Shown here piece by piece: positions 35,323 through 43,393 of a DNA stretch of 64,000 bases. The first letter of the stretch is position 1. Each line of letters opens with the position of its first letter. A model generated the notes under the pieces. The model was not told the origin of the DNA, searched no databases, and worked only from the letters and a program-made list of their open reading frames with translations. Source of the DNA: Geodermatophilus dictyosporus (GTDB lineage Bacteria; Actinomycetota; Actinomycetes; Mycobacteriales; Geodermatophilaceae). The stretch covers positions 186,001 to 250,000 of the forward strand of contig NZ_FOWQ01000007.1 in assembly GCF_900115505.1 (NCBI RefSeq), in the 5' to 3' direction. A program made the position numbers and the translations under genes.

Positions 35323-35488
35323 GGTTCCTCCCTCGGTCGGTGCGGGCGTCCCCGCCTGCGTACCCCGCGGGCGCGGCACACGCGCGTGACCTCACGACAC
35401 GCACCCGTGCCGCATCGACGGGGCAGGCCTCGCGTGGTGTCATGCCCTGCAGTGCGTCTCCGGGGGGCGCGGACCAGCAGGAGGCGAC

Positions 35489-35563
35489 ATGGCGAACAGG
35501 TGCACGGCCGGCCGGGCGGCGCCCCGTCCCGTGGGGGTCGGCGACCCCGGCGCCCCGGGCTGA
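35489..35563 (+). CDS. 24-codon upstream ORF abutting the PAS-GGDEF gene
   Basis: An ATG preceded by AGGAGG opens a 24-codon frame (MANRCTAGRAAPRP...) whose TGA is immediately followed, in the same frame, by the GTG start of the diguanylate cyclase. The cyclase GTG has no ribosome-binding site of its own. Ribosomes finishing this ORF could re-initiate, so it may set cyclase output. Alternatively it is an accidental frame. Confidence 0.45.
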   Translation: MANRCTAGRAAPRPVGVGDPGAPG

Positions 35564-36424
35564 GTGGACGCCCGCCTCGCCCGGGAGTTCGTCGAGGGCA
35601 CCGACGCCCTCGTCTGCATCGTCGACGCCCAGGGGCGGATCCTGCTGGCCAACCCCGCGCTGCAGCGGTTCACCGGGCGGGCGTCCGCGGACGTCCTCGG
35701 GCGGCTGTTCGTCGACGTCTTCGTCGTCCCCGAGCACCGCGAGCTCGCCCTCGACGCCGTGGAGCGCGCGATGGTCACCGGCCGTGCCTTCCCGCAGGAG
35801 GGGGACTGGCTGACCGCCGACGGCGACCGGCGGCTGGTCTCCATGCAGAACAACGTGCTCGTCGACGGCGCCGGCCGGCCCTACGCGGTCGCCTGTGTCG
35901 GCATCGACGTCACCGACCAGCGGCGCCGCGAGGAGCTGCTCAGCGAGCGCGCCCGCACCGACCGGCTCACCGGCATCCCGAACCGGGGCACGTTCTTCGA
36001 GGAGCTGCAGCGCCACCTCGCGTCCGACCGGCACGAGGTCTGCGGCGTGCTCTTCTGCGACCTCGACGGCTTCAAGAAGGTCAACGACGACCACGGTCAC
36101 GCGGTGGGCGACGCCGTCCTGGTCGAGGTCGCGGCGCGGCTGCGCACTCTGGGCGGCCCCGGCGACGTCGTCGCGCGGTTCGGCGGTGACGAGTTCGTGG
36201 TGCTCTGCCCCGGCTGCCAGGACGACGAGCTGGCCCGGATGGCCGAGCGGGTCGGGGAACAGGCCGCCGTCCCCCTGCCCACGGCCGCGGGCCCGCTCGT
36301 GGTCGGCGTGAGCGTCGGCAGCGCCGTCGGGCGTCCCGGGGAGACGCCCGACGAGGTCATCGCCCGCGCCGACCGCTCCATGTACGGGGCCAAGACGCGG
36401 CAACGCCGCCGGTCACGGCGCTGA
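35564..36424 (+). CDS. PAS-GGDEF diguanylate cyclase
   Basis: A 286-aa soluble cyclase. A PAS domain (about 5-125; FVEGTDALVCIVDAQGRILLANPAL) senses an unknown signal, then the GGDEF domain (about 130-280) carries LTGIPNRGTF, FCDLDGFKKVND and the intact active site RFGGDEFVV near residue 208. It would make c-di-GMP from two GTP. It overlaps the convergent DUF1707 gene by 12 bp. A 24-codon ORF ends exactly at its start codon. Confidence 0.92.
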   Translation: MDARLAREFVEGTDALVCIVDAQGRILLANPALQRFTGRASADVLGRLFVDVFVVPEHRELALDAVERAMVTGRAFPQEGDWLTADGDRRLVSMQNNVLVDGAGRPYAVACVGIDVTDQRRREELLSERARTDRLTGIPNRGTFFEELQRHLASDRHEVCGVLFCDLDGFKKVNDDHGHAVGDAVLVEVAARLRTLGGPGDVVARFGGDEFVVLCPGCQDDELARMAERVGEQAAVPLPTAAGPLVVGVSVGSAVGRPGETPDEVIARADRSMYGAKTRQRRRSRR

Positions 36425-36850
36425 CCTCCGCGGCCGGCCGATGCCGGTGGCGTAGAGGACGGCGAGGACCGCACCCGAGGGCGCGAACCAGACGAACCAC
36501 GGGTGGACGGCGCCGTCGCTGACGAACGAGACCAGCGTCCAGACCACGACGTTCACCGCGACGAGGCTGAGCCACACCGTGCTGAGCACCCGCATGGTGG
36601 TGCCGCCGGCGCCGTCGGAGAACACCCGGTGCCGCGGGGCCGGCGGCGGTGGGGGCGGCGGCTCGGGCAGGTCCCGGGTGACCCAGTCGAGCTCGCCGCG
36701 GGTGCGTGCCGCCCAGACCGCGCGCGCCCGCTCGTCGAACTCGGTCAGGTCCAGCTGGCCGTGCCCCACCGCCCGGCGCAGGCGCTCCTGCACGGCGCTG
36801 CGCTCGACGTCGGAGACCCGCAGTTCCTCGGCACGGACGGCTTCACCCAT
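36413..36850 (-). CDS. DUF1707 membrane protein
   Basis: A 145-aa protein. The N-terminal ~55 residues are a DUF1707 domain (LRVSDVERSAVQERLRRAVGHGQLDLTEFDERARAVWAART), a helical module common in actinobacteria. A proline run (about residues 61-68) follows, and then two membrane helices (about 88-108 and 115-135). The role is unknown. Two ATGs nine bases apart could serve as the start, and neither has a clear ribosome site. Confidence 0.82.
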   Translation of the reverse strand: MGEAVRAEELRVSDVERSAVQERLRRAVGHGQLDLTEFDERARAVWAARTRGELDWVTRDLPEPPPPPPPAPRHRVFSDGAGGTTMRVLSTVWLSLVAVNVVVWTLVSFVSDGAVHPWFVWFAPSGAVLAVLYATGIGRPRRSAP

Positions 36851-36915
36851 GCCCGGCATCGTGGCACCGGCGGGCGCCGCGCGGGGTCCGTCGTCCGGTG
36901 GACGCCGGGTCCCGC

Positions 36916-38004
36916 TCAGCCGAGCTCGACGGCCCCGAGGCGGGCCCCCCGGAACGCGGCCAGCCGCTCCGCCTGCTCGCCGACCGCCGCCCGGAGCGCG
37001 GGGGACACCGGCACCCACGGGTCGACGGCCACCGTCAGCGACGACCCGGCCCTCCGCGGCCGCCACAGCCCGGCGATCCCGCCGTCGGACAGCACCGCGC
37101 CGGGCCGGCCGAGCGCGGGCCAGGTGGCCTTCCGCCGCGCGGGGTCGGCGACCAGCGTCTCGCGGTCGCGGCCCTGCAGGAGGGGGTCGAACGGGCCGAG
37201 CAGCCGGGTGACCGCCGGTACAGGTGCGCCCAGCCGGTCGGCGTCCGCGGCGAGCAGCCAGCGCCGCTCGCCGTCCACGTCGACCTCGACGGCGTCCTCC
37301 GGCCAGCGGGCCCGCACGTCGGCCACCGGAGCGTCGAGGTGGCCGGCCACGTGCTGCGGGGTGGCCGGGCCGAGCAGGTGCAGGTACGCGCGGACGACGT
37401 CGAGCCGCCGGGGCACGGTGTCCGCCGGCGCGAAACCGGGGATCGGCTGCAGCACCGGCGGTGAGGTGCCCGCCTGCAGCTCCAGCCCGGCGCGCAGTGC
37501 GGCCAGCCGGAACGGCTGCTCGTACAGGTGCACCGCGTCGCAGGGCCGGCAGTACCGGTTGTAGGGCTCCTCCATCGCGTCGGAGAGCCGCCGCGACATG
37601 TCGCCCTTGACCGTCGGTGCCGGGACGATCTCCCGCATCCGCACGGCGATCCGGTCCAGGGCGGTGAGCACCGGGATGCCCGCGGCCTTCAGCGGCCGGG
37701 CCGCGTCGAAGACCCGCTTGGCCGCGTCGGCCTCGGAGAACGGCGCGGTCGCGGTGGCGACGGCGGGCAGGTCGGCGCGGCGGTGGAGGTGCGGGGCGCC
37801 GCGGAGGGTCCAGACGGTGGCCAGCTCCCCGCTCCCGGGGACGACGCCGCGGTTGGCCAGCGCCCACAGCCCGCCGTCGGGCCCGGTGTCCTGCACCCCG
37901 AGGTCGAGGACGGCGGTGTCGGCGACCGTGCCCGACTCGCGGTCCAGCTGCTGGACGGCGAGGCGGTACGCCAGCACGTCCCGGGCGGTGGCGGAGCGGG
38001 GCAC
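36916..38004 (-). CDS. Winged-helix DNA-binding domain protein, AlkZ-like (HTH_42)
   Basis: A 362-aa protein of the family that includes AlkZ/AZL DNA glycosylases. It is built of repeated winged helices, with LGVQDTG and GLWALANRGVVP early, GDMSRRLSDAM in the middle and LGPFDPLLQGRDRE, the position where AlkZ proteins carry their catalytic QxQ/QxD-type loop. Whether it has glycosylase activity cannot be told from sequence. Leaderless start: the -10 box TACGGT (plus 38011-38016) ends 6 nt before the GTG. Confidence 0.75.
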   Translation of the reverse strand: MPRSATARDVLAYRLAVQQLDRESGTVADTAVLDLGVQDTGPDGGLWALANRGVVPGSGELATVWTLRGAPHLHRRADLPAVATATAPFSEADAAKRVFDAARPLKAAGIPVLTALDRIAVRMREIVPAPTVKGDMSRRLSDAMEEPYNRYCRPCDAVHLYEQPFRLAALRAGLELQAGTSPPVLQPIPGFAPADTVPRRLDVVRAYLHLLGPATPQHVAGHLDAPVADVRARWPEDAVEVDVDGERRWLLAADADRLGAPVPAVTRLLGPFDPLLQGRDRETLVADPARRKATWPALGRPGAVLSDGGIAGLWRPRRAGSSLTVAVDPWVPVSPALRAAVGEQAERLAAFRGARLGAVELG

Positions 38005-38122
38005 GCGAGCACCGTAGGGGGCGCGGCCGGCGACCGTGCACACGTCGGGCCCTCGGCGCCCGCGGTGGCCCCGGCAGGTGCACAGCCGCCCGGCTCGGCG
38101 CCGTGCGGCCGCCCCACGGTCA

Positions 38123-38644
38123 TCAGGAAGGCGCAGGACCGCAGCCGCGTCCGCACGGTGTCCGGCCGCCACGCCGGTCGCTCGCCCTGTCCGGCAGCCC
38201 GCCGGTGGCGGCTTCGATGCGGCGCGCGGCGCGGACGGAGCGCGGGTGGTTCAGGAGGTGTCCCGGCAGCGACGCGCCGTAGGCGGTGCTGCCGATGCGC
38301 CGACCGGACACCAGGCGGAGGTGCAGGCCGTCGTCGTGCCCGATCCCCACCAGGTCGTCCACGGGCACACGCCGCACCTCGACGACCTCGACATGGCCCG
38401 CCGGGTCCACGGCCAGGCCGCAGGTGTCGAGCAGGCACTGCACCGTGACCAGGAGGCACATCGGCGGCAGGACCTCGAACAGGTTGCCCGCGTCGCTGAG
38501 GGACCTGGCGAGCAGCCCCCAGCGCAACACGAACACACTCAGCACCACGCACGCCGTGAGGACGGCGAGGCCGGGGTGGCGGCCGACGACGCGCCGACGC
38601 CAGGACGGCATCGCGGAGGCGACTCCGGTGGCGCCTGTCGTCAC
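38123..38644 (-). CDS. PH-domain-like membrane protein
   Basis: A 173-aa protein with two hydrophobic helices (about 30-45 and 60-80). A beta-rich segment follows (VEVVEVRRVPVDDLVGIGHDDGLHLRLVSGRRI) that resembles the bacterial PH domain of small membrane proteins. The C terminus is Arg/Gly-rich. GGAGGA lies about 9 nt before the GTG at 38644. Function unknown. Confidence 0.6.
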   Translation of the reverse strand: MTTGATGVASAMPSWRRRVVGRHPGLAVLTACVVLSVFVLRWGLLARSLSDAGNLFEVLPPMCLLVTVQCLLDTCGLAVDPAGHVEVVEVRRVPVDDLVGIGHDDGLHLRLVSGRRIGSTAYGASLPGHLLNHPRSVRAARRIEAATGGLPDRASDRRGGRTPCGRGCGPAPS

Positions 38645-38815
38645 CGTGGTGTTCCTCCTCGATCCTCCGGGACGAGCTGGCTGCGTCACCCCCCTCGTCG
38701 GCAGGGCGGTGCGATGGGTGTAGTTGCCGCCCGGGCCGTGGCTGCCTCCTCGCCGGACGTCGGGACCTCGGCTCGTGCTGGCCACTGACCTGCGGGAACT
38801 GTCGTACCCCGGTCG

Positions 38816-38821
38816 TAGGTT
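38816..38821 (+). promoter_or_regulatory. Leaderless -10 box of the HNH gene
   Basis: TAGGTT ends 6 nt before the GTG at 38828. No ribosome-binding site is present, so a leaderless mRNA is likely. Confidence 0.5.
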
Positions 38822-38827
38822 CGTCCC

Positions 38828-40309
38828 GTGGAGCAGCTCGGGGAGGACCAGCCGCCGGTCGCCGGTGGCCTCCTCGGCCTGCTCGTCGCCGAGCCACCGG
38901 AGCTGCGACGGCTGCCGGTCGCGCTGCTGACCCGCGGGCAGAAGGCCGCCGAGCTGGAGCACGTGGCCGCACTGAAGGCCCGGCTCGCGGCCTACGAGGC
39001 GGAACTCGTCCTGGGCCTGGCCGACGACAGTCCCGACGACCTCGACCCCACGCCCGGGACGCCCGGCGCGAAGCGGGGGTCGTGGGCGCCGGATGCGGAG
39101 TTGCCCGGCGTCTCGGAGTTCTTCACCGCCGAGCTGGCCATGGTCCTCAACTGCGGCCGGCGGTCGGCCTCGCTGCTCGCGCAGCGGGCGTGGGTCTTCC
39201 GGGAGTCGCTGCCCGGCACCTGGGCGGCGCTGGCCGAGGGTGTGCTGGACGAGGCGCGGGCGAAGGTCTTGGTGGACGTGCTGCAGCACACCGACCCGTA
39301 TGTGGCGCGGCAGGTGGAGTCCCGGCTGCTGCCCGAGGCCGCCGGCTGGACCACCCATACCCTGCGCAAGCGGGCGGTCGCGGCGCTGCTGGCGGTCGAC
39401 GCGGACGCGGTCGATGCTCGGCGCAAGGAGGCCGAGCGGCAGGCCGACGTGCGCGTCTACCCCTCACCCCGGGAAGGCATGAGCAGCCTGACCGCGGACC
39501 TGCCGGCGCCGGTCGCCGCGGCGTGCTTCGACCTGGTCGACCGGCTGGCGGTGCTGATGAAGAAGGACGACGACGAGCGCCCCATCGGCCAACTGCGCGC
39601 CGCGGTGCTCGCCGACTTGATCCAGCGCCCGTGGGACGACACCCGGCCACCGGTGACCGCGCACCTGCAGCTGATCGCCACGCTGGGGGCACTCACGGGC
39701 GAGTCGTCCCAGGCGGGCGAGGTCAACGGGCTACCCATCACCATCGGCCAGCTCCGCGACCTGCTCGCCCGGCTCGAGGCGCTCGGCCTGCGCACGCCGG
39801 AGGGCGGCTCGGTGACCCTGGCGCTGACCGATGACGACGGTGCCCTATGGGCCACCACCACCCTCGACCGGCTCCGCCGCCTCGCCAAGCGGGGATGCCC
39901 AACGCACCCGGCCGCCGACTGCGGGTGCGCGGTGCTGGACCGGCCGGCCGAGGTGGACACCTACGAGCCGTCGACGGCGCAGCAGACGTTCGTGCACACC
40001 CGCGATCGCACCTGCCGCTTCCCCGGCTGCGGCCAGCGCGTCGGGTGGGCGGATGCCGACCACGTCATCGCGCACGCGCACGGCGGGGCGACCGACTGCG
40101 CCAACCTCTGCTGCCTGTGCCGCAGCCACCACCGGCTGAAGACCTTCGCCCCCGGCTGGCGCTTCCAGATGAGCCCCGACGGTGTGCTCACCGTGACCAC
40201 CCCGTCCGGCATCACCCGCACCACCCGACCACCGGGCACGCGACCACCCCCGGCCGAGCACTCAGCGCCGCCGCCAGGCGAGCCGGACCACGACCCGCCA
40301 CCGTTCTGA
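38828..40309 (+). CDS. DUF222/HNH endonuclease (13E12 repeat family)
   Basis: A 493-aa protein. The N-terminal ~330 residues form DUF222 (LLTRGQKAAELEHVAALKARLAAYEAEL, LLAQRAWVFRESLP). The C-terminal HNH domain reads RDRTCRFPGCGQRVGWADADHVIAHAHGG, with CxxC-type Zn ligands (CRFPGC, CCLCRSHH) and the D-H-V pair of the HNH core. The tail is Pro/Thr-rich. Such genes occur in many copies in Geodermatophilaceae and mycobacteria and may be mobile, but no terminal repeats are visible. Codon use appears slightly less GC-extreme than in the neighbours. Confidence 0.92.
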   Translation: MEQLGEDQPPVAGGLLGLLVAEPPELRRLPVALLTRGQKAAELEHVAALKARLAAYEAELVLGLADDSPDDLDPTPGTPGAKRGSWAPDAELPGVSEFFTAELAMVLNCGRRSASLLAQRAWVFRESLPGTWAALAEGVLDEARAKVLVDVLQHTDPYVARQVESRLLPEAAGWTTHTLRKRAVAALLAVDADAVDARRKEAERQADVRVYPSPREGMSSLTADLPAPVAAACFDLVDRLAVLMKKDDDERPIGQLRAAVLADLIQRPWDDTRPPVTAHLQLIATLGALTGESSQAGEVNGLPITIGQLRDLLARLEALGLRTPEGGSVTLALTDDDGALWATTTLDRLRRLAKRGCPTHPAADCGCAVLDRPAEVDTYEPSTAQQTFVHTRDRTCRFPGCGQRVGWADADHVIAHAHGGATDCANLCCLCRSHHRLKTFAPGWRFQMSPDGVLTVTTPSGITRTTRPPGTRPPPAEHSAPPPGEPDHDPPPF

Positions 40310-40345
40310 CGGGGGGAGCGGGGCCCTCGGCGGGACGAGGGCGCC

Positions 40346-40351
40346 TAGCCT
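40346..40351 (+). promoter_or_regulatory. Leaderless -10 box of the broken GNAT gene
   Basis: TAGCCT ends 6 nt before the GTG at 40358. The promoter signal survives although the gene is broken. Confidence 0.45.
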
Positions 40352-40357
40352 GGCGCG

Positions 40358-40835
40358 GTGCTCGACGGGCCGGTCACCTTCCGACCGCTGACCCGCGCCG
40401 ACCTGGGGCTGCCGGCGCGGTGGCTGGCCGAGCCGCTGGTCGCCCGCTGGTGGGCGCACCAGACCACGCCCGAGGCGGTGGAGGCCGACTTCGGCCCGTG
40501 CATCGACGGCACCGACCCCGTCGAGGTGCTGCTCGCGCTGAGTGCCGGCCGCCCGTTCGGGCTGGTCCAGCGCCACCGCATCGCCGACTTCCCGGAGCAC
40601 GTCGCGGAGCTGTCGGCGGTGGTCGACGTCCCGCCGCGGGCGCTGTCGATCGACTACCTGATCGGCGGGCCCGACGTGCGCGGCGGGGGAGCGGGGACGG
40701 CGATGCTCCGGGCCCTCGTCGCCGACTGCTGGGCCGTGTACCCCGAGGCCGACGCCGTCCTCGTGCCGGTGGCCGCGGGCAACGTCGGCGCCCGACCACG
40801 TGGTCTCCCTGCTGCGCCGGCCGCCCGGCGCGTGA
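40358..40835 (+). pseudogene. GNAT acetyltransferase of the AAC(6')-like type, internally deleted
   Basis: The first ~145 codons read as an AAC(6')/IucB-type GNAT enzyme (FRPLTRADLGLPARWLAEP, VARWWAHQ, PFGLVQRHRIADFPEH, LSIDYLIGGPDVRGGGAGTAML) as far as VPVAAGN. The family then needs an Asn-Arg/Ser-alpha4 segment (RALEKAGF-like), which is absent. Bases 40794-40835 in the +1 frame give DHVVSLLRRPPGA followed by a stop, matching the family's C-terminal strand. About 60-75 nt appear deleted, with a frame change. The intact frame otherwise runs as Arg/Pro-rich nonsense to 40999, over the convergent EAL gene. Confidence 0.72.
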
Positions 40836-40838
40836 GGG

Positions 40839-42044
40839 TCAGGCCGGCTGCTCCAGCCGGGGCCGGGGCACCGCGGCGGGGACCAGCGCCTCCGGTGGGC
40901 CGGGGCGGCCGAAGTACCAGCCCTGCCCCAGGTCGACTCCCAGGTCGAGCAGCGCCGCGGCCTCCTCGCCGGTCTCGATGCCCTCGGCCACCACGGTGAC
41001 CCCGCAGCCGTGGCCGAAGGTGACCAGCGACTCGACCAGCTTGGCCAGCACCGGGTCGGTGTGCAGGCCGCTGACGATGCTGCGGTCCATCTTGATCACG
41101 TCAGGGGAGGTCACCACGATGTGCCGAAGGCTGGAGAAGCCGGCGCCCACGTCGTCGATGGCCAGCCGCATCCCGGCGGCGCGGAACGGGACCAGCGCGG
41201 TGGTGAGGGCGTCGTAGTCCTCGACCGGGTCGTGCTCGGAGAGCTCGAGCAGGATGCGGGGCAGCGGCAGGGTGTGCAGCAGCGCGGAGAACTCCGGCGT
41301 GAGCAGCGTCTGCGGCGAGACGTTCATGGCCACGTAGCCGTCCACGCGGGACAGGTGCTCGGCGGCGCGCCGCAGGGCCAGCAGCTCCACCTCGTGCCCG
41401 CGGCCGATGCTGTGCGCCTCCTCGAAGACGACGTCGGGGGCCTTGCCCCAGTCGGCGGGGAAGCGGCTGAGCGCCTCGGCGCCGACGCGGGCGCCGGTGC
41501 CGAGGGAGACGATCGGCTGCAGGACGACGGTCGGTCCGCCGGCGGCGACCAGGGGCTCGAGCCGGCCGTCGATCTCGTCGCGCCGCTGCCGGGCGCGCAG
41601 CTCGGGCTCGATGATCACCGAGGCGGCCGACGCGAGGACCTTCATCAGGGCCTCGTCGCGGGTGGTCAGCTCCTTGTCGGAGGTGAAGCCGAACGCGCAG
41701 AACGTGCCGTAGAGGCTGCCGTCGGACAGCGTGACCGGCGTCGACACGTAGCTGCGGATGCGCGGGATGCGTGCCGAGGGCAGCGACATCGCCAGCGGGT
41801 ACTTCGTGACGTCGTCGATGACCGGCGGCAGCTCGCCGTCGAGGATCGCCTGGCAGAACGACGTCTCCTGGACGACCTTCGCGCCCTCCTGGACCAGCAC
41901 CGGCACCCGGGTGTCGACCACCTCGAGGTGCTGGGTGGTGCCGTCCATCCGGGTCAGGAACGCCACCGGCATGTGCAGCGACTTCCTCGCCGTGTGCAGC
42001 AGCTCGGCCACCTGCTGCTCGGCGTCGGTGCGCGACCTGCCCAT
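40839..42044 (-). CDS. GAF-EAL c-di-GMP phosphodiesterase
   Basis: A 401-aa protein with a GAF sensor domain (about 10-150) and an EAL domain (about 165-395). All catalytic positions I can check are intact: GAEALSRF, AMNVSPQ, LLELSEHD, AIDDVGAGFSS, VIKMDRS, VAEGIET and LGQGWYFG. It should hydrolyse c-di-GMP to pGpG. The contrast with the substituted EAL domain of the GGDEF-EAL protein near 4 kb makes this the more convincing phosphodiesterase of the window. Confidence 0.92.
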   Translation of the reverse strand: MGRSRTDAEQQVAELLHTARKSLHMPVAFLTRMDGTTQHLEVVDTRVPVLVQEGAKVVQETSFCQAILDGELPPVIDDVTKYPLAMSLPSARIPRIRSYVSTPVTLSDGSLYGTFCAFGFTSDKELTTRDEALMKVLASAASVIIEPELRARQRRDEIDGRLEPLVAAGGPTVVLQPIVSLGTGARVGAEALSRFPADWGKAPDVVFEEAHSIGRGHEVELLALRRAAEHLSRVDGYVAMNVSPQTLLTPEFSALLHTLPLPRILLELSEHDPVEDYDALTTALVPFRAAGMRLAIDDVGAGFSSLRHIVVTSPDVIKMDRSIVSGLHTDPVLAKLVESLVTFGHGCGVTVVAEGIETGEEAAALLDLGVDLGQGWYFGRPGPPEALVPAAVPRPRLEQPA

Positions 42045-42107
42045 GGTGTGCTCCCGTCCGCTGGCTGTCCCCTCCCTTCGACACGGGGTGGGCGCCCCTG
42101 GACCGGC

Positions 42108-42147
42108 GCCCGCCGGGTCTCACCCCGAGGGGTGGGACCCGGCGGGC
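42108..42147 (-). terminator. Strong hairpin terminator after the transglycosylase-like gene
   Basis: GCCCGCCGGGTC pairs with GACCCGGCGGGC (12 bp). Across a T/G mismatch, CACCCC pairs with GGGGTG around a 2-nt loop. It starts 7 bases after the stop codon on the minus strand. Confidence 0.8.
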
Positions 42148-42154
42148 AGGTGGC

Positions 42155-42772
42155 TCAGTACCAGTTGTTCGCCTGGAAGTGGTCCCAGGCGGCGCAGGCA
42201 CTGCCGTAGCGGTTCTCGACGTAGATCAGCCCGGCGTCGATCTGCCGGTAGGGGTCCGACGTCTTGGCGATGCCGGTGCTCGCCCACGTCGAGTCGAGGA
42301 ACTGCGGGATGCCGTACGCGGTGCTGCTCGGGTTCTGCGCGTTCGGGTTCCACCCGCTCTCGGCCTCCCAGAGCTGCTCGAGGCAGCCGAACTGGGTGGC
42401 GTCGCCGAGCTGGCCGGCCGCGTAGTCCTTGTAGGCCTGCTCGCCGGTGGCGGCGGGCGCGGGAGCCGGGGCCGGTGCGGGAGCGGGCGCCGGAGCCGGA
42501 GCGGGCGCCGGGGCGGGAGCCGCCTCGGGCGCCGGAGCGGCGGCCTCGGGCGCGGCCTCGCCGCCGCGGCCGTCGCGGTCCCCCCAGCCGCCGTCGCTCC
42601 ACCCGCCGGGCGCGGCGGAGTCACCGCGGGACCACTCGTCGGCCTGGGCGGCCGACTGTCCGGCGAAGGTGACCGCGAGGGCCATGGCCCCCGTGGCGGT
42701 GAGCAGGTGCAGGGCCCGGCGGCGCGGGCGCCCGGTCGGGTGGGCGTGCTGGGTCGTCGTGCGTGCGTGCAT
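42155..42772 (-). CDS. Secreted transglycosylase-like cell-wall hydrolase
   Basis: A 205-aa secreted protein. Residues 1 to about 45 form a signal peptide ending AAQADE. Then come a Gly/Asp-rich segment, an Ala-Pro repeat spacer (about 80-107), and a C-terminal lysozyme/SLT-like domain: FGCLEQLWEAESGWNPNAQNPSSTAYGIPQFLDSTW, with the catalytic Glu in EAESGWN. This resembles actinobacterial resuscitation-promoting or transglycosylase proteins that cleave peptidoglycan. A c-di-AMP riboswitch and GTCACGG direct repeats in its long leader indicate control tied to cell-wall and osmotic state. Confidence 0.9.
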   Translation of the reverse strand: MHARTTTQHAHPTGRPRRRALHLLTATGAMALAVTFAGQSAAQADEWSRGDSAAPGGWSDGGWGDRDGRGGEAAPEAAAPAPEAAPAPAPAPAPAPAPAPAPAPAPAATGEQAYKDYAAGQLGDATQFGCLEQLWEAESGWNPNAQNPSSTAYGIPQFLDSTWASTGIAKTSDPYRQIDAGLIYVENRYGSACAAWDHFQANNWY

Positions 42773-42984
42773 GGAGCCGTCCTCCTGGAGGCGCGGACGT
42801 GCGGCACCGTCGTCCGACGGTGCCGCAGCGGTCGGGCGGGACAGGGGTCGTCAGCCGGGCGTGCGGCACCGGCCGGACACGGGGGTCCGGCTGAGGGCGC
42901 CGTGCGACGGCTGTGCGTGCTGGTGGACAGGCGGGAGCGCGACGGTCCCGGACCTGTGGGCGCGGGGGCGCTGGGCCCCGGGCG

Positions 42985-43150
42985 CGGTTGTTCTCCGTTC
43001 CTCCCCTGGCCGCCTACCGGGTGAGCTGACGGGTTCGGGCTGGGAGTGCCCTACCCGCTGCCGGGATCGCCGGGAGCGGGACTCACCCCGGTGGTGCTGG
43101 TGGGTCCCCGGCTCGCGCTCGGGAGCGCGATTCGGCGGCATCCGGTGCGG
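42985..43150 (-). ncRNA. c-di-AMP (ydaO/yuaA) riboswitch
   Basis: Read on the minus strand, the leader contains CCGCCGAATC, GAGCCGGGGACCC (43102-43114), GGGGTGAGT (43081-43089), GAACCCGTCAGCTCACC, and then GGTAGGCGG and GGAGGAACGGAGAAC (42990-43004). These are the conserved blocks of the actinobacterial ydaO aptamer in the right order and spacing. In this phylum the class normally turns off cell-wall hydrolase genes when c-di-AMP is high. A GC-rich segment between the aptamer and the start codon could form the expression platform. Confidence 0.88.
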
Positions 43151-43190
43151 GGCCCCCGGGAGGGGGCGAGACGCCCGACCGGACGCCGAA

Positions 43191-43229
43191 ACGCTAGGGA
43201 GGGGGACCGGTCCGTGACAATCCCGTGAC
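43191..43229 (-). promoter_or_regulatory. Promoter and MtrA-like direct repeats of the riboswitch transcript
   Basis: On the minus strand a -35 TTGTCA (43215-43220) and a -10 TAGCGT (43191-43196) are separated by 18 nt. Two GTCACGG copies with an 11-bp period (43212-43218 and 43223-43229) overlap and precede the -35 box. The form resembles the GTCAC-type direct repeats bound by MtrA upstream of rpf/rip genes; the assignment is inferred. Confidence 0.6.
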
Positions 43230-43321
43230 CTGAACCGGCGGCCGGGGGCGTGCGACAGGCCGACGCCACGCCCCGGACCGCGCTGGGCCGGTCACGGCGC
43301 GCGACCGCCCGGGTCCGGACG
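43230..43321. other. Short spacer without a gene
   Basis: This stretch lies between the riboswitch promoter and the PKS terminator. I see no reading frame or motif of note in it. Confidence 0.4.
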
Positions 43322-43364
43322 CGACGCGGCCGCCGGGACCCCACGGGTCCCGGCGGCCGCGTCG
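43322..43364 (-). terminator. Terminator of the polyketide operon
   Basis: A perfect 20-bp stem (43322-43341 with 43345-43364) closes a 3-nt loop, beginning about 30 nt after the stop of the last gene of the operon. It has no T-run. Its strength fits the end of a 14-kb transcript and would insulate the riboswitch promoter next door. Confidence 0.85.
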
Positions 43365-43393
43365 GACGGCGCCCCGGTGTCAGGCGCCCGGTG

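Noticed and set aside
38828-40309. HNH gene as part of a mobile element or group II intron
   Set aside because: No flanking repeats, reverse transcriptase or intron ends are visible. The family is normally chromosomal and multicopy in these actinobacteria.
42447-42520. Ala-Pro run in the transglycosylase-like protein as a separate repeat element
   Set aside because: It is a GCNCCN-type low-complexity linker inside the coding frame, common in secreted actinobacterial wall proteins.
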